Shown here piece by piece: positions 6,766-12,836 of a DNA stretch of 15,175 nucleotides. Under the pieces are notes generated by a model, which had not been told where the DNA came from, searched no databases, and worked only from the letters and a program-made list of their open reading frames with translations. Positions within the stretch are counted from its first letter, which is position 1, and each line of letters starts with the position of its first letter. This DNA comes from an uncultured Oscillospiraceae bacterium (GTDB lineage Bacteria > Bacillota > Clostridia > Oscillospirales > Oscillospiraceae), in the NCBI GenBank assembly GCA_910587205.1, contig CAJULZ010000069.1, forward strand, positions 1-15,175, written 5' to 3'. The translations under genes were made by a program, and so were the position numbers.

Positions 6766-7503
6766 TTATCTGTCGCGGATAACGCCCAGCGGGAACTCGG
6801 GCAGCATCTTCTGTTCGATGAAGTCCAGGGCGTCCAGCGGGTCCAGGCCCCAGTTGGTGGGGCAGCTGGTGACGATCTCCACCATGGAGAAGCCCTTGCC
6901 CTCCAGCTGGTTTTGAAATGCTTTCTTAATGGCGTTCTTGGTCTTGATCACGTTCTGGGGCGTGTTGCAGCTGGTGCGCTCCAGATAGCGGGGCGCGGTG
7001 AGCTGGTTCAAAATCTCGCACATGTGCATGGGATAGCCGTGTTCCTCGGCGATGCGGCCGCGGGGGGCGGTGGAGGCCTTCATTTCCAGCAGGGTGGTGG
7101 GGGCCATCTGGCCGCCGGTCATGCCGTAGATGCCGTTGTTGATGAAGATGACGGTGATGTTTTCCCCCCGGTTGGCGGCGGAGATGGACTCGCCCAGGCC
7201 GATAGAGGCAAAGTCGCCGTCCCCCTGGTAGGTGAAAATCAGGCTGTCCGGACTGGTGCGCTTCATGCCGGTGGCCACGGCGGTGGCCCGGCCGTGGGGG
7301 GCGGTGATGGTGTCGTAGGCGATGTAGTCCATGTGCAGGCCGCAGCAGCCGATGCCGGTGACCATGACGGCCTTTTCAACCAGAGCCAACTCGTCCAGCA
7401 CCTCGCCGATGAGCTTGACCACTGTGGAGTGCATACAGCCGGGGCAGAACCCGGAGACCTTATCCTCCTGGATGGTGGTGGTACGGGAATAAATCTTTTC
7501 CAT
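6766..7503 (-). CDS. 2-oxoacid:ferredoxin oxidoreductase, TPP-binding beta subunit (2-oxoisovalerate type)
   Basis: Holds thiamine pyrophosphate and decarboxylates the 2-oxoacid. It is 245 residues long, starting MEKIYSRTTTIQEDKVSGFC. CPGCMH (residues 20-25) corresponds to the usual CPGCGH with Gly replaced by Met. The TPP/Mg motif is YQGDGDFASIGLGE (about 91-104), ending in FINNGIYGMTGGQMAPTT (about 117-134). HGRATAVATGMK lies between these parts. The NxxYGMTGGQMAPTT form is typical of VOR/KOR beta subunits. It is separated by 15 bases from the alpha gene upstream and from the gamma gene downstream, so translation of the complex is probably balanced. The preceding AAGGGGG is a ribosome site at suitable distance. 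Confidence 0.93.
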   Translation of the reverse strand: MEKIYSRTTTIQEDKVSGFCPGCMHSTVVKLIGEVLDELALVEKAVMVTGIGCCGLHMDYIAYDTITAPHGRATAVATGMKRTSPDSLIFTYQGDGDFASIGLGESISAANRGENITVIFINNGIYGMTGGQMAPTTLLEMKASTAPRGRIAEEHGYPMHMCEILNQLTAPRYLERTSCNTPQNVIKTKNAIKKAFQNQLEGKGFSMVEIVTSCPTNWGLDPLDALDFIEQKMLPEFPLGVIRDR

Positions 7504-7518
7504 GTCTCTTGTTCCCCC

Positions 7519-8598
7519 TTACTTGGCCAGGATGGCGTCCACGGCCCTGAGGACGGCCTCCCGGCTCATAATGTTGCCGCCGGAGCACAGGCAGGTTTCA
7601 ATGGGGCAGCGGTCTTTCACGCCCATGCGCACGTCCTGCACGAACTGGGCGGGGATGGACATCTCCACGTCCAGCACTGCCTTGCACACGCCGTAGTCGA
7701 TGTGGTCGAAGGCGGCATAGGGGAAGGGATGGACGGTAATGGGGCGGATGAGGCCCACCTTCTTCCCCGCGGCGCGGCAAAGGTCCACCACCGAGCGGCC
7801 GATGCGGGCGGACACGCCGTAGGCGGCGATGACCACCTCCGCGTCGTCCACCATGTACTCCTCCACCTGCACGTCCTTCTCCCAGGAGGCGTACAGCGCG
7901 GCGGCCTTTTCATTTTCCTGCTGCATGATCTGGGTGTTCCACTGACCCGGCTGGATCCAGGCGCGGTTGGCGTAGTCCAGCTCATGCCCGGTGCACGCCC
8001 ACTTGGCCTTGGAAGCCTTGATGGCGGCGATCTCCTCATCGGTCTTCATGGGGGGCAGTTCCACCGGCTCCATCATGGTGCCGATGACGCCGTCCGCCAG
8101 GATGAGCACCGGGTTGCGGTCCCGGTCGGCGTAGTCAAAGGCGGTGTAGGTCAGGTCCACAGCCTCCTGCACGGTGGAGGGGGCCAGCACCAGCATCTCA
8201 AAGCCGCCGTTGCCGCTGGCACGGGTAGCCTGGAAGTAGTCCTGCTGGGCGGGCTGGATGGCGCCCACGCCGGGGCCGCCCCGGGAGATGTTGGCGTATA
8301 CGATGGGGATGCGGGCGGCGGCGCAGTAGGAGATGCCCTCACTCTTCAAGGCGATGCCGGGGGAGGAGGAGGAGGTCATGCTCCGGGTCCCGGCAGAGGC
8401 CGCGCCGTACACCATGTTCACGGACGCCACTTCGCTCTCGCCCTGGACAAAAGAGCCGCCCACCTCGGGCATACGGCGGGCAAAATATTCGGGGATTTCG
8501 TTCTGCGGGGTGATGGGATAGCCGGCGAAGAAACGACAGCCGGCGCGGACGGCTGCTTCGGCGATGGCCTCGCAGCCCTTCATCAGAATTCTTGCCAT
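7519..8598 (-). CDS. vorB: 3-methyl-2-oxobutanoate (2-oxoisovalerate) ferredoxin oxidoreductase, alpha subunit VorB
   Basis: The alpha subunit (359 residues) carries the pyrimidine-binding half of the TPP site and the transketolase C-like domain. The N-terminal GYPITPQNEIPEYF (about 26-39) is the form usual in VorB proteins; many 2-oxoglutarate enzymes have YPITPST instead. TSSSSPGIALKSEGISY and NISRGGPGVGAIQPAQQDYFQA follow, then the conserved LADGVIGTMMEPVELP. The C-terminal part contains GVSARIGRSVVDLCR and RPITVHPFP. The ribosome site AAAGGAGAGG overlaps the ferredoxin stop, a sign of coupled expression. The product would supply isobutyryl-CoA, or other acyl-CoA, to Ptb-Buk. The exact substrate remains inference, because VOR and KOR alpha subunits overlap in sequence. 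Confidence 0.88.
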   Translation of the reverse strand: MARILMKGCEAIAEAAVRAGCRFFAGYPITPQNEIPEYFARRMPEVGGSFVQGESEVASVNMVYGAASAGTRSMTSSSSPGIALKSEGISYCAAARIPIVYANISRGGPGVGAIQPAQQDYFQATRASGNGGFEMLVLAPSTVQEAVDLTYTAFDYADRDRNPVLILADGVIGTMMEPVELPPMKTDEEIAAIKASKAKWACTGHELDYANRAWIQPGQWNTQIMQQENEKAAALYASWEKDVQVEEYMVDDAEVVIAAYGVSARIGRSVVDLCRAAGKKVGLIRPITVHPFPYAAFDHIDYGVCKAVLDVEMSIPAQFVQDVRMGVKDRCPIETCLCSGGNIMSREAVLRAVDAILAK

Positions 8599-8613
8599 GT
8601 TCGTTCCTCTCCT

Positions 8614-8817
8614 TTACTTGTAGACTTCAATGGCGCCGTCGGGACAGATGCGGGCGCACATACAGCAGGCGATGCACGCGTCCTGATTCACCGGCTCCAC
8701 ATACTCATAGCCTTTGGAATTGACGTGCTTGCCCACCGCCAGCACCTGTTTGGGGCAGTACTTGACGCAGTATCCGCAGCTTTTGCAGCGCTCTGCGATT
8801 ACTTTGATCATAGCCAT
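8614..8817 (-). CDS. Ferredoxin-like 2x[4Fe-4S] delta subunit of the 2-oxoacid oxidoreductase
   Basis: A 67-residue electron-transfer subunit. Two complete cluster motifs are visible: C11-x2-C14-x2-C17-x3-C21-P and C48-x2-C51-x2-C54-x3-C58-P. Each binds a [4Fe-4S] cluster. The second motif has an additional Cys at 52 (CIACCMC). It passes electrons from the TPP radical chemistry to free ferredoxin. The start MAMIKVIAERCK has a strong AAAGGAGG site five bases or so upstream. It is second in the operon, 51 bases after the NTPase gene and 15 before vorB, in the order (delta, alpha, beta, gamma) common in Clostridia. It matches KorD/VorD by length and context. Confidence 0.93.
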   Translation of the reverse strand: MAMIKVIAERCKSCGYCVKYCPKQVLAVGKHVNSKGYEYVEPVNQDACIACCMCARICPDGAIEVYK

Positions 8818-8852
8818 GGAAAGCCCTCCTTTCTCGTTTCTTGATGAACCAT

Positions 8853-8868
8853 GGGGCCGGGCGGCCCC
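8853..8868 (-). promoter_or_regulatory. Hairpin directly after the NTPase stop codon
   Basis: GGGGCC (8853-8858) and GGCCCC (8863-8868) form a 6-bp all-GC stem with a GGGC loop, starting at the base next to the NTPase stop. No T-run follows, so it is not an ordinary terminator. It may mark RNA processing or adjust the level of the downstream oxidoreductase genes relative to the NTPase. Confidence 0.4.
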
Positions 8869-9576
8869 TTAGTTTACCCAGGGATAGGTCAGCGCCAGCC
8901 GCAGGGGGAACACCGGGATGGGGAGCCGCTTGGCGGCCTCGCCGGCCAGCTCCTCCCGGGCGCAGGCAAAGGACAGGGGGAGGTATTCCCCCACAAGGGA
9001 ATCGGTTTTATGATAGCCGTCCACCACCTCGTCCAAGGTGGTGGACGGGCCGTTATTGGGGTTGGCCACCAGGGATAGCTGGGTGAGGTTCACGTGGGAC
9101 ATGCCCAAAATTTTGCCCAACGTCCCATCGATATGCTCGATGGTGTCCGACCAGGGGCGATAGGCGTTGATGACGTAGAACACCGCGGTGGAGGGCCGGT
9201 TGAGCTGGGGGGCAAAGCCGCCGATGGAGCGCGCGCCGATGTGGTCGCCCCCCACGTCCAGCACTACCAGGCTGTTTTCGTCCCGGAGCATGGGGGACAC
9301 GCCCCCCACCAGGGTGGGGGCGTCCATGAACTGCTCCTGGTAGTGGACGGTGACGCCCGCCTGTTCCAGCTCTGCCCCCGCGTCCCGGGAGCGGAACAGG
9401 GGCTTGGTCATGTCCAGGTCGAAGAAGTGGACGGGCCGTCCGCCGTGCCGTGCCAGGATCTGGGCAAAATTGATGGCGATCTCGCTTTTGCCGCTGCCCG
9501 CCTCGCCCAGAAAGACGAAGTTGTTCCGTATGCCGTCCAGCCCCAGGACGCTGGGCAGGCTGTTTTTCCCATCCAT
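8869..9576 (-). CDS. Uncharacterised P-loop NTPase (MinD/SIMIBI-like) of the 2-oxoacid oxidoreductase operon
   Basis: A 235-residue soluble protein of unknown job. The Walker A loop GEAGSGKS is at residues 24-31. A DLDMTKPLFRSRDAG segment (53-67) recalls the DxDxxNPYFRSR strand of small SIMIBI-type ATPases. SLVVLDVGGDHIGAR (102-116) looks like the Walker B region with a switch-like GGDH. NPNN near 180 may be the base-recognition loop. There is no membrane segment and no Cys motif for an iron-sulfur cluster. It is the first gene of the operon, transcribed just after the predicted promoter, so it should be made along with the enzyme. A role in assembling or activating the complex is possible but unproven. 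The ATG at 9576 is preceded by GGGGG about 9 bases upstream. Confidence 0.8.
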   Translation of the reverse strand: MDGKNSLPSVLGLDGIRNNFVFLGEAGSGKSEIAINFAQILARHGGRPVHFFDLDMTKPLFRSRDAGAELEQAGVTVHYQEQFMDAPTLVGGVSPMLRDENSLVVLDVGGDHIGARSIGGFAPQLNRPSTAVFYVINAYRPWSDTIEHIDGTLGKILGMSHVNLTQLSLVANPNNGPSTTLDEVVDGYHKTDSLVGEYLPLSFACAREELAGEAAKRLPIPVFPLRLALTYPWVN

Positions 9577-9602
9577 CTGACCGCCCCCTTATCACTGGAT
9601 CC

Positions 9603-9631
9603 AGTATACTATGCCCGAAGGGGAATTGCAA
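9603..9631 (-). promoter_or_regulatory. Probable promoter of the NTPase-oxidoreductase operon, -35 inside an operator half-site
   Basis: On the minus strand TTGCAA (9631-9626) is followed after 17 bases by TATACT (9608-9603). The start would be near 9596, 20 bases before the NTPase ATG. The -35 hexamer is the core of an 8-of-12 palindrome variant (9623-9634). A possible second promoter uses the TTGCAA of the perfect site at 9666 with an 18-base spacer to TAAAAT. Confidence 0.65.
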
Positions 9632-9665
9632 GAGGAAATCGTATATTTTATAAAAAATATTTTGC

Positions 9666-9677
9666 ATCTTGCAAGAT
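9666..9677. promoter_or_regulatory. Perfect palindrome ATCTTGCAAGAT, putative GntR operator 1
   Basis: An exact 12-bp inverted repeat in the AT-rich centre of the divergent region. Its centre is 43 bp from the TTGCAA at 9626 and 88 bp from the second perfect copy at 9754. The form (short palindrome, central TTGCAA) is in keeping with GntR/FadR-type operators. Confidence 0.65.
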
Positions 9678-9722
9678 TTTTCGGGCGGTATGGAGATCGT
9701 GGGGGAATATGGGCCGGGGGGG

Positions 9723-9751
9723 TGGACAAACGAGAAAATATTTAGTAAAAT
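9723..9751 (+). promoter_or_regulatory. Probable promoter of the MFS transporter gene
   Basis: TGGACA (9723-9728), a 17-base spacer, TAAAAT (9746-9751). The predicted start near 9757 falls inside the perfect palindrome at 9754-9765, so a protein bound there would block initiation. Confidence 0.55.
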
Positions 9752-9753
9752 AT

Positions 9754-9765
9754 ATCTTGCAAGAT
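9754..9765. promoter_or_regulatory. Perfect palindrome ATCTTGCAAGAT, putative GntR operator 2
   Basis: Second exact copy of the 12-bp palindrome, lying right after the -10 box of the transporter promoter and over its likely start point. This is a typical repressor position. Confidence 0.65.
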
Positions 9766-9823
9766 TTTGGCGGCAAGGGCCGCAAATTGTATGGAAATAT
9801 TTATGTAAGAGGTGTAGGAGTTT

Positions 9824-11050
9824 ATGAAGGAAAACGGGAAAAATCTGAACATTCGATGGGTGTATCTGGCGGTTGGGGTGGCGGCCCTGCTGTTCGCGGG
9901 CATCATCTACGGCTGGTCTATCTTGAAGGCCCCGCTGGCGGCGGAGTTCGGCTGGACCGCCGACCAGCTGGCGCTGAACTTTACGCTGACCATGTGCTTT
10001 TTCTGTCTGGGGGGCACGGCGGGCGGCATACTGGCGAAGCGGCTGGGTGTCCGGCCGGCGCTGATCCTGGCCGGGGCGCTGTCCTGCCTGGGCTTTTTGC
10101 TCACCGCCCGGCTGGACGGGGGCAGCGTGGCTATGCTGTACGCCAGCTACGGCCTGCTGGCCGGGCTGGGCATCGGCATTGCCTATAACGTGATCATCTC
10201 AACCGTCAACGCCTGGTTCCCCGACAAAAAGGGCACCTGCTCCGGCGCACTGATGATGGGCTTTGGGGCATCCGCCCTGGTGGTGGGCAACGCCATGAGC
10301 GCGCTGATGGGGGACCCCCAGGTCGGCTGGCGGACGGCGTTCGCCGGCCTGGGTGTGGTGCTGGCGGTGATCCTGGTGGTGTCGGCGTTTGTCCTCCGGC
10401 TGCCGCCCGAGGGGATGGAATTTCCCCAGCCCGCTCGGAAAGCGGGAGGCGCGTCCGAGGGGTTTGAAGTGCGGGACTATACCCCGGCTGAGATGGTCCG
10501 CCGCCCCACCTTCTGGCGGGCGTTCCTGTGCCTGGTGTTCCTGGCCGCCGTGGGCAACACGGTGATCTCGTTTGCCCGGGACCTGTCCATCTCCGTGGGG
10601 GCGGAGGCGGGACTGGCGACTACCCTGGTGGGGGTGCTGTCCGTCTGTAACGGCCTGGGCCGCATCGCCACCGGCGCTGTGTTTGATAAGCTGGGCCGCC
10701 GCAAGACCATGCTGCTGGCCAACGTGGTGGCCATCGCCGCCGCCGCCGTCACCCTGCTGTCCGTGTTCACCGGGTCGGTGCCCTTGTGTGTGGCGGGCCT
10801 GTGCGTCACCGGGTTCTCTTACGGCTCGTGCCCCACCATCTCCTCTGCCTTTGTGGCGGCTTTTTATGGTTCCAAGCACTTTGCCATGAACTTTTCCATC
10901 ATGAACTTCAACCTGATGTGCGCGTCCCTGCTGGCCACGGTGTCCAGCATACTGCTCACCAATTCCGGCGGCTACGTGGCCCCCTTTGTGTTGCTGCTGG
11001 CCCTGTCTGGAGTGGCGCTGGTGCTGAATTTCAGTGTGAAAAGGCCGTAA
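9824..11050 (+). CDS. MFS transporter, oxalate/formate antiporter (OFA) family
   Basis: A 408-residue inner-membrane carrier. The reading shows about 12 hydrophobic segments in two halves, with the first helix WVYLAVGVAALLFAGIIYGW at residues 12-31. The YGWSILKAPLAAEFGW stretch is characteristic of OFA-family carriers such as OxlT. The MFS loop 2-3 signature appears as GGILAKRLGVRPA (about 63-75), and a second copy as TGAVFDKLGRRKTML after helix 8. A hydrophilic loop (about 199-225) joins the halves. It is alone in its transcript, with the AGAGGTG ribosome site near 9808-9814. OFA carriers move monocarboxylates and dicarboxylates. Next to an oxoacid-fermentation operon it may import the oxoacid, export the acid product, or exchange the two. 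The substrate is not known from sequence. Confidence 0.9.
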   Translation: MKENGKNLNIRWVYLAVGVAALLFAGIIYGWSILKAPLAAEFGWTADQLALNFTLTMCFFCLGGTAGGILAKRLGVRPALILAGALSCLGFLLTARLDGGSVAMLYASYGLLAGLGIGIAYNVIISTVNAWFPDKKGTCSGALMMGFGASALVVGNAMSALMGDPQVGWRTAFAGLGVVLAVILVVSAFVLRLPPEGMEFPQPARKAGGASEGFEVRDYTPAEMVRRPTFWRAFLCLVFLAAVGNTVISFARDLSISVGAEAGLATTLVGVLSVCNGLGRIATGAVFDKLGRRKTMLLANVVAIAAAAVTLLSVFTGSVPLCVAGLCVTGFSYGSCPTISSAFVAAFYGSKHFAMNFSIMNFNLMCASLLATVSSILLTNSGGYVAPFVLLLALSGVALVLNFSVKRP

Positions 11051-11162
11051 TGGTTCCTGTTTTTGGAGAGGAAAAGGAACCGAAAAAGGAGCTTGAATGC
11101 GCTGACCAGCAGGGAGTAAAACGGCAAAGCGCCGCCCGGCGAGGGGGTGCGAATGATAGATC

Positions 11163-11194
11163 AAAAGGCCCACGGCGCAAGCCGTGGGCCTTTT
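11163..11194. terminator. Bidirectional terminator between the MFS gene and the XRE gene
   Basis: AAAAGGCCCACGGC, loop GCAA, GCCGTGGGCCTTTT: a 14-bp perfect stem with a GNRA-type tetraloop. Either strand ends in a T-run (TTTTATATTTT on plus), so it can serve both converging genes. The interval 11051-11162 before it holds a weaker GGTTCCT/AGGAACC stem and no gene that I can see. Confidence 0.92.
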
Positions 11195-11229
11195 ATATTT
11201 TGAGGAAGCTATACCAGATGGTTCGATGC

Positions 11230-11508
11230 CTATTCCTTCCGCAGATCCTCCACAAGTTGCTGTAAATGTGCCACGACAACAGGAGACAGGCCATCTACGT
11301 CCAGATATTGGCCAGGGTTGAGGCCCAGCAAATAGTCGGTGGACACTGAAAACACATGGGCCAGCTTTATCAGCATTTCGATGGATGGTTGAATGTTGTC
11401 ATTTTCCCAGTTTGAAATACTTTGTTTGGTGACATTTAGCCGCTTGGCCAATTCTACTTGACTCATGCTGCGGCTCTGACGCAGAAGGCGGATCCTCTGA
11501 TTCAGCAT
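11230..11508 (-). CDS. XRE-family helix-turn-helix repressor
   Basis: A 92-residue DNA-binding protein. Residues 1-62 form a Cro/CI-type helix-turn-helix: MLNQRIRLLRQSRSMSQVEL, then LNVTKQSISNWEND as the turn and recognition helix, then PSIEMLIKLAHVFSVSTDYLLG. The C-terminal 30 residues (DVDGLSPVVVAHLQQLVEDL) are short and helical, a likely dimer contact. The ATG at 11508 has a clear GAGGTG site 6 bases upstream. It is divergent from the AT-rich gene at 11680, and two palindromes lie over the -10 boxes of both. It probably represses itself and that gene. The base composition is lower in GC than in the flanking genes, which fits acquisition by transfer. Confidence 0.9.
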   Translation of the reverse strand: MLNQRIRLLRQSRSMSQVELAKRLNVTKQSISNWENDNIQPSIEMLIKLAHVFSVSTDYLLGLNPGQYLDVDGLSPVVVAHLQQLVEDLRKE

Positions 11509-11543
11509 ATTGTCACCTCACAACATCAGGAATGCTAAATATA

Positions 11544-11597
11544 ACAATACTATTGTATCTATATACTTGACAAATCATAAATACTGTAGTATTGTAT
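11544..11597. promoter_or_regulatory. Overlapping divergent promoters and twin palindromes of the XRE gene pair
   Basis: Plus strand: TTGACA (11567-11572), 17 bases, TATTGT (11590-11595). Minus strand: TTGTCA (11573-11568), 18 bases, TATTGT (11549-11544). The two -35 boxes overlap. Palindrome ACAATA-C-TATTGT (11544-11556) covers the minus -10; palindrome AATACT-GT-AGTATT (11580-11593) overlaps the plus -10. Both contain TATTGTAT (11551 and 11590), 39 bp apart. Confidence 0.7.
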
Positions 11598-11679
11598 TTT
11601 TGTACTTTTCGAAGGTAATATATTGCAGCCCAACATGGGTGTGGGCGCAATGAGAATGAAAATGAGGAGTGAAAAAATT

Positions 11680-12006
11680 ATGAGTGATTGGAATATAAAC
11701 CTAAACAACGGGAATCTGGCGAAAACCTTTAATATGATGGCTGGAAATCTGTACGAAACGGAGTGGCAAGGAACTACTATCACAGTAAAAAAAGCCCCAA
11801 AACGTTGTGAACTTATGATTGATGGAAAAACACAGGATTTTAAAGAAGGATCTTTTTCCTCGTTTACCCCGGAAAATTTTATTTTGCGCGGTCGCAATGA
11901 GGCAGGAGACCGAATTGAGGTAAAGCTGGAGCGGAAACTTCTCATCCTTTCAAAATTTGTGTTTTATTTCAACGGAAAATATATTTATTCCGCAGATATC
12001 AAGTAG
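11680..12006 (+). CDS. Hypothetical 108-residue protein paired with the XRE repressor
   Basis: Not recognised. The ATG at 11680 (MSDWNINLNNGNLAKTFNMM) is chosen because GAGGAG lies 10 bases before it; an upstream in-frame TTG lacks a ribosome site. The protein is 108 residues, basic, with no signal peptide or long hydrophobic segment. From about residue 25 it alternates in a beta-strand pattern: YETEWQGTTITVKK, CELMIDGKTQDF, NFILRGR, RIEVKLERK, FVFYFNGKYIYSA. This suggests a small beta-sandwich or barrel. Codon use is AT-rich compared with nearly all neighbours. It is divergent from the XRE gene with shared operator-like palindromes, and its transcript ends in a perfect palindrome at 12046. 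A role in stress, phage or competitor response is possible, but nothing in the sequence establishes it. Confidence 0.7.
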   Translation: MSDWNINLNNGNLAKTFNMMAGNLYETEWQGTTITVKKAPKRCELMIDGKTQDFKEGSFSSFTPENFILRGRNEAGDRIEVKLERKLLILSKFVFYFNGKYIYSADIK

Positions 12007-12045
12007 TGGAATATCCTACCTTGGAAATCAATATGTCCACTGTAT

Positions 12046-12085
12046 AAGAAGGTCCTCCCGGCGATATCGCCGGGAGGACCTTCTT
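12046..12085. terminator. Perfect 40-bp palindrome, bidirectional terminator
   Basis: Bases 12046-12085 equal their own reverse complement (arms of 20, centre GCGATATCGC), with AAGAA/TTCTT at the ends. It lies between the 108-residue gene (+) and atpD (-) and can end both. The T-run is short, so efficiency is uncertain. Confidence 0.8.
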
Positions 12086-12110
12086 GTGTTGCACGATGGA
12101 AGGAGCCTGA

Positions 12111-12815
12111 TTATACCTGCTCAGTGTGCCCGCCAAAGGCCTGGATGGCCCTGTCGTTGGCGGCCCGGCGCTCCTCCTGGGCCTCGGCCAGCAGCATGTC
12201 CTTGACTTTCATCAGGCGGGTGGTGGTGGAGCGGTCGTTCTCATCCAGCTTCATGGTGATATACCGGATGTTTTCCTGGGTCTGGGGGATGACCACGTAC
12301 TCCAGGGCGTTCACGCGCCGCCGGGTCTTCTCGATCTCCTCCGCCATGAGCTGGGCGGCCTTTTCCGTCTGGGCCAGCTTCAGCATGTCCTGGAATACCG
12401 CGCCCAGGGCGCTGACGGCCCCATCCAGCTCGCCGCTGGTGGCGGCAAAGCCGTAGGGGAAGATGTCGCTGGTGTCGTCGGTGCGGGTCTGGTAGTGGTA
12501 CTCCGGCACGTTCACCGACATGACATTTTTGAAGGTCATGGTGAGCTCCACCGACTGCTTGGGATACATCAGCGCCTGCTCCATGGCCTGGGCGCTCATC
12601 AGCGCGGAGGCCACGGTGAAGGAGCTGTGCACCCGCATGAGCTCCTGCTCCACCTGGGAACGGAGGGCGCGCAGCTCCCGCACGGTGTCCAGGAACTGCT
12701 TCATCAGCTCGTCCCGCTTGTCTTTCAGCAACTTGTGGCCGCGCTGGGCGGTCTTAAGCTTGCCTTTGAGGCGGGTGAGCTCCATTCGGGTGGGGTTGAC
12801 CACGGTGTTTGCCAT
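12111..12815 (-). CDS. atpD: V-type ATP synthase subunit D
   Basis: Central rotor shaft of the V/A-type ATPase, passing rotation between the A3B3 head and the membrane ring. It has 234 residues and is mainly two long helices. The N-terminal MANTVVNPTRMELTRLKGKL and the KRDELMKQF stretch are diagnostic for subunit D. The C-terminal helix runs through EEIEKTRRRVNALEYVVIPQ and contains the conserved RRxNALE motif. The end (RAIQAFGGHTEQV) is slightly extended. The start has an AGGTGA site 6 bases upstream. It is the third gene of the visible operon. The 163 bases between atpB and atpD are unusually long for this operon and highly folded, so its expression may be set separately. Confidence 0.95.
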   Translation of the reverse strand: MANTVVNPTRMELTRLKGKLKTAQRGHKLLKDKRDELMKQFLDTVRELRALRSQVEQELMRVHSSFTVASALMSAQAMEQALMYPKQSVELTMTFKNVMSVNVPEYHYQTRTDDTSDIFPYGFAATSGELDGAVSALGAVFQDMLKLAQTEKAAQLMAEEIEKTRRRVNALEYVVIPQTQENIRYITMKLDENDRSTTTRLMKVKDMLLAEAQEERRAANDRAIQAFGGHTEQV

Positions 12816-12836
12816 AGGGAATCACCTACTTTCGTT

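Noticed and set aside
6913..8844. Very long plus-strand open frame opposite the alpha, beta and ferredoxin genes
   Set aside because: It is antisense to three clear genes, rich in His, Gly, Ala and Val as expected of a GC-rich shadow, and has no ribosome site or recognisable domain.
11623..11679. Upstream TTG start for the 108-residue protein
   Set aside because: No ribosome site before the TTG, while GAGGAG is well placed for the ATG at 11680.
11200..12010. Classical toxin-antitoxin pair
   Set aside because: The genes are divergent rather than co-transcribed, and the small protein shows no known toxin motif; nothing beyond layout supports it.
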